A stretch of 64,000 bases of DNA from Sciscionella marina DSM 45152 (GCF_000379465.1 NZ_KB905380.1:124001-188000), one strand, 5' to 3'. Positions 17,385 to 26,962 are shown, counted from the stretch's first letter. The notes: generated from the sequence alone by a model not told the origin. Numbers and translations are program-made.

Positions 17385-18305
17385 CTAACGCACGGTGAGG
17401 AAGGCGAGCAATCGTTCGGTGAGGTCCCCGGGCCGCTCTTCCTGGACGAGGTGCCCGCACGGCAAGGAGCTCCCGGTCACCTCGGCCGCGGACACCTCCC
17501 GCCAGGTGTCGAGCACATCGTACAACCGGCCCACGGTGCCGTGCTCGCCCCACAATGCGAGCAGCGGCCTGCGCAACAACTTCCCGCTGCGCCGGTCGGT
17601 CTCGTCGTGTTCGAGGTCGATCCCGGCCGCCGCACGGTAGTCCTCGCATACCGCGTGCACCGTGGCGGGATCCCGGTAGCAGCGCAGGTATTCCTCGACG
17701 AGCTCCGGCGCGGGCACACCCTCGGTGCCGCTCTGCCCGCGCAGATGAGAGCGCAGATATTCCTCGGTGGCACCGGCGATCATCGTCTCCGGCAGCGGGG
17801 CGGGCTGAATGAGAAAGAACCACCAGAAGTAACGGGTGGCGAACACCCGGTCGGTTCGCCGGCACATCGTGGCGGTCGGGGCGATGTCGAGCACGGCGAG
17901 CCGGCGCACGGCGTCCTCGTGATCGAGCGCCATCCGATGGGCGACCCGCGCACCCCGATCGTGCCCGGCAACCGGGAATTCGGTGTGCCCGAGCAGCCGC
18001 ATCAACTCCACCTGTTCGGCGGCCATGGCACGTTTGCTGTACGGCGCATGCTCGGCATCACTGGCCGGTTTCCCGGAATCCCCGTAACCACGCAGATCCG
18101 GGGCGATCACCGTGTAGTGCCGCGCCAGCTCCGGCGCCACCTCCCGCCAGGTGGCATGGGTCTGCGGATGTCCGTGCAGCAACAGCAGCGGCGGACCGTC
18201 TCCCCCGGTCGCCACCCGGAGGGTGACGCCGGTATCCAGGGTGACGTCGAGCGCGGTGCACCCCGGAATGAACGTTTCCCGGTCAGCCCGGCGAATTCCC
18301 GTCAC
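17385..18305 (-). CDS. Haloacetate (fluoroacetate) dehalogenase-family alpha/beta hydrolase
   Basis: A 306-residue alpha/beta hydrolase. GHDRGARVAHRMALDH gives nucleophile Asp116 with Arg117 and Arg120, the carboxylate-binding pair of fluoroacetate dehalogenases. Asp140 (VLDIAPT) and His285 (CGHLVQEE) complete the triad, and Tyr223 (CEDYRAA) matches the halide-site Tyr. The halide-stabilising His-Trp pair of the Rhodopseudomonas enzyme is Trp161-Trp162 here (YFWWFFLIQPAPLP). Halide specificity may thus differ, or the enzyme may be an ordinary epoxide or ester hydrolase. The GTG start overlaps the dehydrogenase stop by four bases. Confidence 0.85.
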   Translation of the reverse strand: MTGIRRADRETFIPGCTALDVTLDTGVTLRVATGGDGPPLLLLHGHPQTHATWREVAPELARHYTVIAPDLRGYGDSGKPASDAEHAPYSKRAMAAEQVELMRLLGHTEFPVAGHDRGARVAHRMALDHEDAVRRLAVLDIAPTATMCRRTDRVFATRYFWWFFLIQPAPLPETMIAGATEEYLRSHLRGQSGTEGVPAPELVEEYLRCYRDPATVHAVCEDYRAAAGIDLEHDETDRRSGKLLRRPLLALWGEHGTVGRLYDVLDTWREVSAAEVTGSSLPCGHLVQEERPGDLTERLLAFLTVR

Positions 18306-19363
18306 CGAACGGCGTCCGCGATCGCCTGCCCGCAGACCTCGGTGCTCGCCGCGCCACCGAGGTCCGGGGTGCGCAGTGCCGGATCGGCGAGGACTTCCTC
18401 GATCGCCCGCAGCACGGCCGCGCCCGCTTCCCGCCGGCCGAGATGATCGAGCAGCATCGAGGCCGCCCAGATCTGGCCGACCGGATTGGCGATGCCCTTG
18501 CCGCTGATGTCCGGGGCGGAACCGTGCACCGGCTCGAACAACGAAGGGAAACCCCGTTCCGGATTGATGTTCGCCGAGGGAGCGATGCCGATGGTGCCGG
18601 TCAGCGCGGGCCCGAGGTCGGAGAGGATGTCGCCGAACAGATTGGACGCCACCACCACATCGAAGAAGTCCGGGCGCAGCACGAACTGCGCGGCCAGATT
18701 GTCGATGTGGAACTTGTCGAAGTCCACATCCGGGTATTCGGCGGCCATCGCGGCGGCGCGTTCATCCCAGTACGGCATGGAGATGGCGATCCCGTTGGAC
18801 TTCGTCGCCGAGGTCACGTGCCGCACGGCGCGGCGCCTGGCGAGCTCGAAGGCATAGCGCAGGATCCGGTCCGTGCCGATGCGGGTCAGCACGGTTTCCT
18901 GCGTGACGAACTCCCGCTCGGTTCCGGCGAAGATGCGCCCGCCGATCTGCGAGTACTCGCCCTCGGTGTTCTCCCGCACCACCACGAAGTCGATCTCCTC
19001 CGCGGTGTTCACCGGGGCGCGCACACCGGGCATGAGCTTGACCGGGCGCAGGCTGACGTACTGGTCGAACTCCCGGCGGAACTGTACGAGCGAGCCCCAC
19101 AGCGAGACGTGGTCCGGCACGCTCCCCGGCCAGCCGACCGCGCCGAACAACAGTGCGTCGTGCGAACCGATCCGGTCCTTCCAGTCCCCGGGAAGCATGC
19201 TGCCGTGTTCCAGGTAGTAGTCACAGCTGGCGAACTCGAACCGGTCGAACCGCAGCGTGAACCCGTAGCGCTCCGCGGCCGTGCGCAGCACGAGTTCCCC
19301 TTGCGGTACCACCTCTTTGCCGATTCCGTCGCCGGGGATGGAAGCGATCCGGTATTCGGTCAA
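18302..19363 (-). CDS. Tartrate dehydrogenase / D-malate dehydrogenase (decarboxylating)
   Basis: A 353-residue member of the isocitrate/isopropylmalate dehydrogenase family, NAD- and metal-dependent. IPGDGIGKEVVP begins the chain; VVRENTEGEYSQIGGR is the tartrate/D-malate-type substrate loop. SNLFGDILSDLGPALTG supplies the metal Asp residues, and EPVHGSAPDI the cofactor region. It oxidatively decarboxylates 2-hydroxy diacids such as D-malate or tartrate to keto acids. The start is a TTG at 19363 with AGAGGAA upstream. Coupled to the hydrolase gene downstream; the pair could process a hydroxy-acid product. Confidence 0.88.
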   Translation of the reverse strand: MTEYRIASIPGDGIGKEVVPQGELVLRTAAERYGFTLRFDRFEFASCDYYLEHGSMLPGDWKDRIGSHDALLFGAVGWPGSVPDHVSLWGSLVQFRREFDQYVSLRPVKLMPGVRAPVNTAEEIDFVVVRENTEGEYSQIGGRIFAGTEREFVTQETVLTRIGTDRILRYAFELARRRAVRHVTSATKSNGIAISMPYWDERAAAMAAEYPDVDFDKFHIDNLAAQFVLRPDFFDVVVASNLFGDILSDLGPALTGTIGIAPSANINPERGFPSLFEPVHGSAPDISGKGIANPVGQIWAASMLLDHLGRREAGAAVLRAIEEVLADPALRTPDLGGAASTEVCGQAIADAVR

Positions 19364-19422
19364 CGTATGGTTCCTCTCTCTGCTTTCCGTTCACTGCAAC
19401 GATATCCGGCGCGGCCGTGGTC

Positions 19423-21255
19423 TCACCGTGAGTCGGCCCACCGCCGACCGCGCAGGGTCCGTTCGGCGAGCTCGAGTTTGCGGCGGTGCGCCCGCGCGCT
19501 GGCGAGGACACTGTATTCGTATTCGTGGCCCGCCTCGAACCAGTCCAGGACCACATCGGCACCGGTGGCCGCGAGCGCGTCGGCGTATTTCTGCGCCTGA
19601 CCGGACGGGGTCCGGGTGTCGTAGACCCCCTGGTTGAGCCATACCGAGCCGGTGACCCGCTCGACATAGGTGATCGGGGAATACCGTCGGATCCGGTCCT
19701 CGAACTCGTCCGGTTCACCGCCGAGCCACTGCTGCCACACGTAGTTCTGCGCCGCGTTCTGGTCGTCGTGGGCCGCTTTCCAGTCGGCCATGGCCACTTC
19801 CGCGAGCCCGCCCGCGAACAGGTGGGGCAGCCTGCCCAGCGACATCAGCGTGAGGAATCCGCCGTAGGAGGCGCCGGTGATGAACGTGGACTCCGGACGG
19901 GCCGCGCCCCGGCCGCGCAGCCAGGCGATGGCGGCCTCGACGTCCTCGAGTTCGCGTTCCCCGAGCGCCCCGAGAAACCCCTCGCGGATCCGCTGGCCGA
20001 AAGTCACCGATCCGCGATAGTTCAACGCCGCATAGGCGAACCCCGCATCGAGCCAGGATTGCGCGTCCGGCGAATACCCGTCCACGGTGACCAGATTCGG
20101 GCCGCCGTGTACGGAAAGGACGGTGCCGCGTGGTTCGGCGTGTTCCGGGAATGCCGCCCACAGTTGGAGTTTCGTACGGTCCCTGCTCGTGATCAGGTGC
20201 GAGCTGAAGCGCTGCCCGTGCGGGACCTCGGCAGGTTCGAAGAGGACCGTATGGGTGCCGTCCGCCACCCGGGTCAGATGCAGCGGCAGATCCCAGCGGG
20301 ACCGCGCGAGAACCACCGAACCGTCCGGGAGGTACCAGGATCGCACAGTGAACGGGAAGGTCCCGGCCACGTCCGGTTGCATATAGCTGCCGTCCCGCGC
20401 GGCCAGCACGGTGCGCTCGCCGGATTCGATGTCGATCTCGCCGACGATGTGGATCCCGTCATCCACGTGTACCGCGAGGATCCGGCCGGTGGCGGCACAC
20501 CAGTCCAGCGGCACGACCTCCCCGTCGAGTCCGGGAAGCGTGAAGTCCCGGCGTTCCCCGGTGACCGGGTTCCACAATGCGGGGCGCGCGTACCCGGTCC
20601 GTTCGGTCGTCACCAGCAGCCGTGGATCGCCGCGCCGTTCGGCGAAGCAGCTCGCCCGCACCGGTCCGTCCGGGAGGTCGTCGAGCACCGCGATCGGTTC
20701 GGCCTTCGCCACATCGATCACGGTGACCGCGGTTCGGCGGACACCGGGACCGTGATCGGTGCTGTCGATCGAGGCCAGCGTGCCATCGGCGGAGATCCGG
20801 CCCCACCACGCCTCGTGCGGCGAGGAGTAGACACATTTCGGCCGCTCCCAGGGAAACGGGATGACGATCAGGTGGAAGCCGTCCTCGTCCACCGCGGTCA
20901 GCAGTACCGCGCCGCCGTCCGCGCTGACGTCGAGGCCGCGCACCACATAGGGCGGCCGGTCCGGGGTGAGGTCGACGGATTCCCCGCCGGACACCGGGAT
21001 CGCGCACAGGTGACCGAGTTCGGAACCGTTCTCGTCGTCCAGCTGGAGCAGCCATTCCCCGTCCCCGGTGAGCATCGACTCCGGGGAAACCGGGAAATCG
21101 AGTTCGGCGGGCCGCTCCCCTGTCATCAGGTCCGCGACCACACCCCTGGCGTGCTGCTCTCCCTGGTACACCAGCAATGTCCGGCCCGCGCTGCCCCGGG
21201 TCGCACGCGCGGTCAGCAGATGCGGAACCGCGAACCGGTGCGCCTGATCTGACAT
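19423..21255 (-). CDS. S9-family serine peptidase (acylaminoacyl/prolyl oligopeptidase type)
   Basis: A 610-residue cytoplasmic peptidase. A beta-propeller-like N-terminal part (about 1-350) precedes an alpha/beta-hydrolase domain holding Ser463 (TGASYGGFLT), Asp546 (GVYDTRTPSG) and His577 (EAGHEYEY). The propeller excludes folded proteins, so short peptides are the likely substrates. The ATG at 21255 has a strong AGGAGGAC site. Ten bases separate it from the ABC transporter ATPase gene upstream, so it is probably transcribed with the peptide importer and digests what that brings in. Confidence 0.9.
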   Translation of the reverse strand: MSDQAHRFAVPHLLTARATRGSAGRTLLVYQGEQHARGVVADLMTGERPAELDFPVSPESMLTGDGEWLLQLDDENGSELGHLCAIPVSGGESVDLTPDRPPYVVRGLDVSADGGAVLLTAVDEDGFHLIVIPFPWERPKCVYSSPHEAWWGRISADGTLASIDSTDHGPGVRRTAVTVIDVAKAEPIAVLDDLPDGPVRASCFAERRGDPRLLVTTERTGYARPALWNPVTGERRDFTLPGLDGEVVPLDWCAATGRILAVHVDDGIHIVGEIDIESGERTVLAARDGSYMQPDVAGTFPFTVRSWYLPDGSVVLARSRWDLPLHLTRVADGTHTVLFEPAEVPHGQRFSSHLITSRDRTKLQLWAAFPEHAEPRGTVLSVHGGPNLVTVDGYSPDAQSWLDAGFAYAALNYRGSVTFGQRIREGFLGALGERELEDVEAAIAWLRGRGAARPESTFITGASYGGFLTLMSLGRLPHLFAGGLAEVAMADWKAAHDDQNAAQNYVWQQWLGGEPDEFEDRIRRYSPITYVERVTGSVWLNQGVYDTRTPSGQAQKYADALAATGADVVLDWFEAGHEYEYSVLASARAHRRKLELAERTLRGRRWADSR

Positions 21256-21265
21256 CGTTGTCCTC

Positions 21266-22243
21266 CTAGCTGGAAATCGTTCGCGGATGGTGGCAGGCGA
21301 CCCGGTGGCCGCTGTCGTGCTCGACGAGTTCGGGCACCGTGCTGGCACAGATCTCGGTGGCCAGCCGGCACCGGGTGCGGAACCGGCAGCCCGACGGTGG
21401 ATCGGTGGCCTGCGGTACGTCGCCGGTGAGCACGATGCGTTCCCGGCGGCGTTCGGCGCGTGGATCGGGCACCGGCACCGCCGAGAGCAGCGCCTGGGTG
21501 TAGGGATGCAGCGCGCCGTCGTACACCGCGTCCACCGGCCCGCGTTCCACGATCCGCCCGAGATACATCACCGCGACCTCGGTACTCGTGTGCCGCACGA
21601 CGGAGAGATCATGCGCGATCAACAGGTAGCCGAGGTCGAATTCCTCCTGCAGATCCTCGAGCAGATTCAGCACCCCGGACTGGACACTGATGTCCAGCGC
21701 GGACAACGGCTCGTCCAGCACGAGGACACTCGGTTCCACGGCGAGTGCCCTGGCCAGCCCGACGCGCTGACGCTGACCGCCGGAGAATTCGTGCGGATAC
21801 CGGTGCGCGTGGCCAGGATCGAGTCCGACCCGGTCGAGCAGTTCGCGGACGTACTCGTCCCTGCGGCGCCGGTGCATGCCGTGGATCTCGAGCGGCTCGC
21901 GCAGAATGCCGCCTATCGTCATCGTGGGATCCAGGGTGGTGAACGGATCCTGAAACACCATCTGCAATTGTCGTCGTGCTGCCCGCAGTGCGCGGCCCTT
22001 CATCGCGAACAAGTCGGCGCCACCGAGCTCGACGGTTCCGGAGCTCGGCTCGGTCAACCGCACCGCACAGCGGGCCAAGGTGCTCTTCCCGCAGCCGGAC
22101 TCTCCGACGAGGCCGAGGGTCTGCCCACGCCGGACGGTCAGATCGATACCGGATACCGCGTGCACGGTCTGTTTGGGTCCTGCCTTGCCGCGCAACGGGA
22201 ATTCCTTCACCAGATCGCGGATGTCCAGTACCGGCGCAGTCAT
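21266..22243 (-). CDS. Dpp/Opp-type ABC transporter ATP-binding protein (OppF/DppF position)
   Basis: A 325-residue ATPase with Walker A GLVGESGCGKSTLARC, the Q-loop in MVFQDPFTTLDP, the signature FSGGQRQRVGLARAL and Walker B VLVLDEPLSALD. The C-terminal region with GCRFRTRC and further Cys residues is the oligopeptide-transporter extension, which often binds iron-sulfur or zinc in such subunits. It overlaps the second ATPase by four bases. Together they energise the permease pair at 23232-25078. Confidence 0.94.
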   Translation of the reverse strand: MTAPVLDIRDLVKEFPLRGKAGPKQTVHAVSGIDLTVRRGQTLGLVGESGCGKSTLARCAVRLTEPSSGTVELGGADLFAMKGRALRAARRQLQMVFQDPFTTLDPTMTIGGILREPLEIHGMHRRRRDEYVRELLDRVGLDPGHAHRYPHEFSGGQRQRVGLARALAVEPSVLVLDEPLSALDISVQSGVLNLLEDLQEEFDLGYLLIAHDLSVVRHTSTEVAVMYLGRIVERGPVDAVYDGALHPYTQALLSAVPVPDPRAERRRERIVLTGDVPQATDPPSGCRFRTRCRLATEICASTVPELVEHDSGHRVACHHPRTISS

Positions 22244-23235
22244 CCGATCTCCTCGATCCGCAGACAGGCGGCGACGTGCCCGTCCCCGACCACGCTCGGT
22301 TGCGGGCGCTCGCGGTCGCAGCGGGCCGCTTGTGCGTGCGGGCAACGGGGGTGGAACACACAGCCCTCCGGGCGGGAGTGCGGGTTCGGCAGCTGCCCGG
22401 GTATGCGGTAGAGCCTGCTCGTCCGGTCGGTTCGGCGGTCCACCCGTGGCAGCGAGGCGAGCAGCCCCCTGGTGTACGGGTGCGCGGTCCGGTAGAAGAT
22501 CGGTTCGACCGGACCGTCCTCCACCTTGCTGCCCGCATACATGACCACCACGCGATCGGCGAGACCGGCGAGCACCCCGAGGTCGTGGGTGATCAACAGG
22601 ATCGAGGTACTGGTGCGGTCCCGGATCCGCTCGAGCACCTCGAGTATCTGTGCCTGCACGGTCACATCGAGCGCGGTGGTCGGTTCGTCGGCGATCAGCA
22701 GCCGCGGTTCATTGGCGATGCCCATGGCAATCAGCACCCGTTGCCGCATACCGCCGGAGAACTCGTGCGGATACAGCCCGGCGCGCTGCTCCGGCGCGGA
22801 GATGCCGACCAGATCGAGCAGTTCCACCACCCGCTCGTGCAGTTGCTTTTTCGTGAGGCTCCGGTCGTGCACCCGGATCGCCTCGGCCAGCTGATCGCCG
22901 ACCTTCAGGACCGGGTTGAGCGCGCTGAGCGCGTCCTGGAACACCACCGCGATCTCGTTGCCGCGCAGTTCGCGCAGTTGCGATTCGGTACGGCCGAGCA
23001 GTTCGGTCCCCTGGAACCGGACCGAGCCGGTGACCCGCGCGGTGTTCGGCAACAGTCCGAGTATCGCCGCGGAGACCACGCTCTTGCCCGAGCCGGATTC
23101 GCCGACGAGGCCGACCACCTGTCCGCTTTCCACACGCAGCGAGACCTGCTCGACCGCCCTCGCGGTGCCCTCCTCGGTGCCGAAGGCGATGCTGAGATCC
23201 TCGACCATCAGCAGCGGCGGATTCTGTGCGGTCAC
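22240..23235 (-). CDS. Dpp/Opp-type ABC transporter ATP-binding protein (OppD/DppD position)
   Basis: A 331-residue ATPase: Walker A GLVGESGSGKSVVSAAILGL, Q-loop VVFQDALSALNP, signature FSGGMRQRVLIAMGIA, Walker B LLIADEPTTALD. The C-terminal CVFHPRCPHAQAARC cluster is the peptide-transporter-specific extension. GTG start at 23235, overlapping the permease stop by four bases. Confidence 0.94.
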   Translation of the reverse strand: MTAQNPPLLMVEDLSIAFGTEEGTARAVEQVSLRVESGQVVGLVGESGSGKSVVSAAILGLLPNTARVTGSVRFQGTELLGRTESQLRELRGNEIAVVFQDALSALNPVLKVGDQLAEAIRVHDRSLTKKQLHERVVELLDLVGISAPEQRAGLYPHEFSGGMRQRVLIAMGIANEPRLLIADEPTTALDVTVQAQILEVLERIRDRTSTSILLITHDLGVLAGLADRVVVMYAGSKVEDGPVEPIFYRTAHPYTRGLLASLPRVDRRTDRTSRLYRIPGQLPNPHSRPEGCVFHPRCPHAQAARCDRERPQPSVVGDGHVAACLRIEEIG

Positions 23236-24113
23236 TGTTTCCTCCTCGGATCGAAGGCATCGCGCAATCCGTCGCCGACGAAGCTGACCGCGAGCACGGT
23301 GATCAGGATGGCGAGTCCGGGGAAATAGAGCAGATATCCTTGTGGAGTCCCGACATATCCGGAAGCCTGACTGAGCATGTTGCCCCAGCTCGACTGTGGC
23401 GGGCGGACGCCGAAGCCGAGAAAACTGAGCGTCGATTCGAGGATGATCGAGGTGGCGACGTTCACCGAGACACTGACCGCGGCGACCCCGGCGAGATTGG
23501 GCAGCAGATGCCGCAGCACGATCCGCAGATGCGAGGCGCCCAGTACGAGGGCGGCGTCCACATAGGCACGTTCCCGCAGCGCCAGCACCTCCCCGCGCAC
23601 CACCCGCGCGATCACCGTCCAGCCGATCCCCGCGAGCACCAGCACGATGATCAGGTACGAGCGCCCGAGTCCCTGCAGCGCCACGGCGAGCACCGCGAGC
23701 GGGGGAACCACGAGGAACAGGTCGGTGATCCGCATGACCACCTCGCCGATCCAGCGCCCCGCGTACCCGGCGATGACCCCGAGAACGGTACCGACCACTG
23801 TGGACAGTACCGCTACGGACAGGCCGATGGTCAGCGAAAGCCGGCCCGCGTACAGGATCTCGGTCAGATAGTCGCGGCCGAGCTGATCGGTGCCGAGCAG
23901 GTGCCGCCAGGACGGTGGCGTCGCCCCGAGCAGCAAGTGCTGATCGTTCTGCGCGAACGGTGCCACGATGTTCGCGAAATAGCAGCAGAAAGCGAGCACC
24001 AGGACGATGGCGAGACCGGCCATGGCGAACCGGTGCCGCCGGAACCGCCGCAGGAACCCGCGACCGGACGGCTTGTTCCCCGGTACCGGAGCGGCGGTAC
24101 CCGTCGGATTCAT
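23232..24113 (-). CDS. Dpp/Opp-type ABC transporter permease (DppC-like)
   Basis: A 293-residue inner-membrane subunit. A cytoplasmic N-terminal stretch rich in Arg (FLRRFRRHRFAMAG) leads into helix 1, followed by the LLGTDQLGRDYLTEILYAGR region typical of DppC. The EAA loop is RAYVDAALVLGASHLRIVLRH. About six membrane helices. The ATG at 24113 overlaps the DppB stop, which decides the start over an in-frame ATG 27 bases upstream. Confidence 0.93.
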   Translation of the reverse strand: MNPTGTAAPVPGNKPSGRGFLRRFRRHRFAMAGLAIVLVLAFCCYFANIVAPFAQNDQHLLLGATPPSWRHLLGTDQLGRDYLTEILYAGRLSLTIGLSVAVLSTVVGTVLGVIAGYAGRWIGEVVMRITDLFLVVPPLAVLAVALQGLGRSYLIIVLVLAGIGWTVIARVVRGEVLALRERAYVDAALVLGASHLRIVLRHLLPNLAGVAAVSVSVNVATSIILESTLSFLGFGVRPPQSSWGNMLSQASGYVGTPQGYLLYFPGLAILITVLAVSFVGDGLRDAFDPRRKQ

Positions 24114-25078
24114 CGCAGCCTCACTCTCGGATCGAGCCACGCGTAACTGAAGTCGGCGAGCAGGTTGAACAGGATCACCGCGAGCGCCACGACGACCATC
24201 CAGGGAACGAGCACGAAGGCGTCACCGGCCTGGATCGAGCTGAAGAACAGCCGCCCCATGCCGTCCACGGCGAACACCTGCTCGGTGACCACGAGCCCAC
24301 CGAACAGCAGACCGGCATCGAGCGCGACCACGGTGATGAACGGACCGAGGCTGTTGCGTACCGCGTGGCGCAGGATCACCTGGCGACGTGGCACTCCCTT
24401 GGCGCGCGCGGTGCGGACATAGTCACTGCGCAGCGTGCCGAGCATGGAGCTGCGCAGGTATCTGCTCCAGTTGCCGATCAGCTGCGCGGTGAAGGTCAGC
24501 ACCGGCAGCACCAAGTGGCGGAAGTAGTCGAGACCGATCCCGGAGGAGTCCGGGGAATGCAGGCCCACGAATAAGAACGGCGGCTCCTGCCAGCCGAAGA
24601 GTTGTTGCGGGGCAAGCGATACGACCGCGATCAGGACGAGGCCGAACCAGAACGGGGGCATGGCGAGACCGAGATACGAGAGCCCGGTCAGTGCCACATC
24701 GCCGATCGAGTACTGCCGGATGGCGGAGTACACGCCGACGGCGGCCGCGACCAGGACGGCGAGCAGCAGGCCCCAGAGCAGCAGCTGCGCGGTGGTGCCG
24801 AGCGCCCGGCCGATCACCGAGAACACCGGCTCGTTCGTGGCCGAGCTGACTCCCCAGTCCCCGGTGAGGAACCGGCCGAGCCAGGTGAAGTATTGCTGCA
24901 CGATCGACTGGTCGAGACCGAGCCGCTTCGTCTCACGGGCGATGGCGCCAGGATCGTGGCTCAACCGGACTTTGGCTAGCGGATCGAAGGTCGCGCGCAC
25001 CGCCCAGAACAGAATGAACGAGGCGATGAACACGACGATGAGCGAATAGGCGAAGCGTTTCGCCGCGAATTTCAGCAT
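24110..25078 (-). CDS. Dpp/Opp-type ABC transporter permease (DppB-like)
   Basis: A 322-residue inner-membrane subunit with the DppB-type N-terminal helix (FAYSLIVVFIASFILFWAV), periplasmic loop, and EAA motif SDYVRTARAKGVPRRQVILR. About six helices. The ATG at 25078 has GAGG six bases upstream. It follows the binding-protein gene by seven bases, giving the usual order binding protein, two permeases, two ATPases. Confidence 0.93.
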   Translation of the reverse strand: MLKFAAKRFAYSLIVVFIASFILFWAVRATFDPLAKVRLSHDPGAIARETKRLGLDQSIVQQYFTWLGRFLTGDWGVSSATNEPVFSVIGRALGTTAQLLLWGLLLAVLVAAAVGVYSAIRQYSIGDVALTGLSYLGLAMPPFWFGLVLIAVVSLAPQQLFGWQEPPFLFVGLHSPDSSGIGLDYFRHLVLPVLTFTAQLIGNWSRYLRSSMLGTLRSDYVRTARAKGVPRRQVILRHAVRNSLGPFITVVALDAGLLFGGLVVTEQVFAVDGMGRLFFSSIQAGDAFVLVPWMVVVALAVILFNLLADFSYAWLDPRVRLR

Positions 25079-25085
25079 GTGTGCC

Positions 25086-26774
25086 TCAGCCCTCGATCAA
25101 TCCCCACTCGTTGAGGTTCCAGAACGGGCCCTCGACCGGATTGATGCTGACCGGACCACCGATCTTTCTGTTGGTGAGCAGAATGCTCGGCACATCGTCG
25201 AGCGGAAGGGACACCGCGCCGTCGGCGAGTGCCGCGTCCGCCTGTTTGCTGTATTCCTTGCGCCGCGCCGGATCAAGCGTGCTATCCACCTTGCCGAGCC
25301 GTTCATCGACCCGGGCGTCCCGCACCCGCATGAAGTTCAGGCCGGCCTCTCCGTTGGCTTTGCTGGGGATCCGGTCGCTCTGGAAGGTATCCGTGGGGTT
25401 GGTGGCGATCAGCGTCCACAGTCCTGCCTGGAACGCGCCCTTGGGTGCGGTATTACTGAACAGCTCGCTGGGGGTCTTGTTGTCGATCGTCATTTCGAAG
25501 CCCGCCTGCCTGACCTGGCTCTGGATGATCTGCTGTTCGAGCAGGCGCCGGGTGTCACCGGAAAGCGAGACGAGGGTGAATCGCGCCTCGCGTCCGTGTT
25601 TGGCCCAGATTCCGCGATCGTTCCTGGCCCATCCGTCGGCACGCATGAGCCGGTCCACCTCGGGAAGATCCCGCCGGTACCCGGCGAAGGAGTCGCCACC
25701 GAACTCGGCATTGTTGCCCGGCCAGAACGTCTGCACCGGTGTCCGTACGCCGAGCTTTCCGTACAGCCGGGTGACGAGCGCCTTGCGGTCGACCGCGTGG
25801 CCGAACGCCTTACGGACCGCGAGGCTGTCGAACGGGAAAGCGGCGTTGTTGAGCCAGAGCGCTTCGACGTTCGTGGTCCTGGCCTCGAGCGCCAGCCGGG
25901 CGTTCGGCATCCCTTCCTCGACCTCGTTGATCGCTTCCAGTTGTGGCGACGGGTAGATGGCGTCGAGCTGTCCGCTGCGGAACGCGAGGAACTGCGAGGA
26001 GGTGTTCGCGGTGAATTCGAAGGTGACCTTGTCGAGTTTCGGGCGCTTGCCCCAGTACCGGTCGTTCGGCACCAGGGTCACCGAGGAACCCCGTTTCCAC
26101 GCGGCGATCTTCCACGGCCCGCCGCTCCAGCTGTAGCCGTCCCGCATCGCCTTGTCCCGGTCCTGCCCGGCGAGCAGATGTTCTGGCAGCACATTGCCGA
26201 ATCCGCTGAAAAGCGCTTTCCAATCCACATAGGGCCGTTTCAGCGTGACGACCGCGGTCTTGGCGTCCGGTGTGGACACCGACTCGATCAGCGAACACCC
26301 GGTCTTGTCCAGGATGTCCTCGCCGTCCCGGACCTGCAGCGCGGTGTACTTGAGATCCGCCGATCCGATCGGCACCCCGTCCGACCAGACGGCTTTCGGG
26401 TTGAAGCGGTATACGATCCGCTGTTTCCCGCCGACCACCGTCGTGCTCGGTTCGGCTGCCATCAGATCCGTGGCCACCGGCCGCCAGCCCCCGTTCACCG
26501 GGCGGTACTGGAAAACCGCGGGCATCGTCTGCACCTGCATGACATAGGTGCCGAAAACGGATCCCGAGCAGCTGCCGATCCAATCGGCACAACCGGGTTC
26601 CTGCTCGGAACCGATGACCAGGCTGCCACCGGAACGCACCTGCTTCGGCGGCGGTTCCCGGTAACCCGCGGTGGCGCCGCCCGCGCATCCGGCGAGACCG
26701 GACAGCAGTACCGCGACGGAAAGGCACGCCAGCCTGCGGACCACTGAGCGTGGACTCCCGGTGCTGATACTCAT
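25086..26774 (-). CDS. Peptide ABC transporter substrate-binding lipoprotein (SBP family 5)
   Basis: A 562-residue solute receptor. A lipoprotein signal (VVRRLACLSVAVLLSGLAGC) ends in the lipobox LAGC with lipidated Cys30, so it is anchored to the outer face of the membrane. The Family 5 fold spans the rest; a YRFNPKAVWSDGVPIGSADLKYT segment is the usual family signature. The ATG at 26774 was chosen because it starts the signal peptide; upstream ATGs add a non-signal extension. It heads the operon and faces the M20 peptidase gene across a promoter rich in TAGWCA repeats. Confidence 0.92.
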   Translation of the reverse strand: MSISTGSPRSVVRRLACLSVAVLLSGLAGCAGGATAGYREPPPKQVRSGGSLVIGSEQEPGCADWIGSCSGSVFGTYVMQVQTMPAVFQYRPVNGGWRPVATDLMAAEPSTTVVGGKQRIVYRFNPKAVWSDGVPIGSADLKYTALQVRDGEDILDKTGCSLIESVSTPDAKTAVVTLKRPYVDWKALFSGFGNVLPEHLLAGQDRDKAMRDGYSWSGGPWKIAAWKRGSSVTLVPNDRYWGKRPKLDKVTFEFTANTSSQFLAFRSGQLDAIYPSPQLEAINEVEEGMPNARLALEARTTNVEALWLNNAAFPFDSLAVRKAFGHAVDRKALVTRLYGKLGVRTPVQTFWPGNNAEFGGDSFAGYRRDLPEVDRLMRADGWARNDRGIWAKHGREARFTLVSLSGDTRRLLEQQIIQSQVRQAGFEMTIDNKTPSELFSNTAPKGAFQAGLWTLIATNPTDTFQSDRIPSKANGEAGLNFMRVRDARVDERLGKVDSTLDPARRKEYSKQADAALADGAVSLPLDDVPSILLTNRKIGGPVSINPVEGPFWNLNEWGLIEG

Positions 26775-26855
26775 CGTTGAGGGCCTCTCGGGTCGGCTCG
26801 CATGAGCTGTCGATCGGCTCAGTGTGGCCATTCGCGAGCGAAACAGCAACCCTAG

Positions 26856-26879
26856 TAGACAACTTTATAGTCATGACTA
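26856..26879. promoter_or_regulatory. Regulator site A in the opp/M20 divergent promoter
   Basis: TAGACA at 26856 and TAGTCA at 26868 are spaced exactly 12 bases; the second is the left half of the perfect palindrome TAGTCATGACTA (26868-26879). The arrangement GTAGACA-N5-ATAGTCA recurs in inverse orientation upstream of the TetR gene at 28121. Confidence 0.6.
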
Positions 26880-26943
26880 CTGACAACGACGATCAGCGCT
26901 ACGAACAGTACCGATGCTTGATCGAAGCGACATCCCGATGTCA

Positions 26944-26962
26944 TAGTCAATGACATTGACTA
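26944..26962. promoter_or_regulatory. Regulator site B in the opp/M20 divergent promoter
   Basis: TAGTCAATG-A-CATTGACTA is a perfect 19-base inverted repeat built from the same TAGTCA half-site. It ends 27 bases upstream of the M20 peptidase start, where a bound regulator would block its promoter. Confidence 0.65.
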
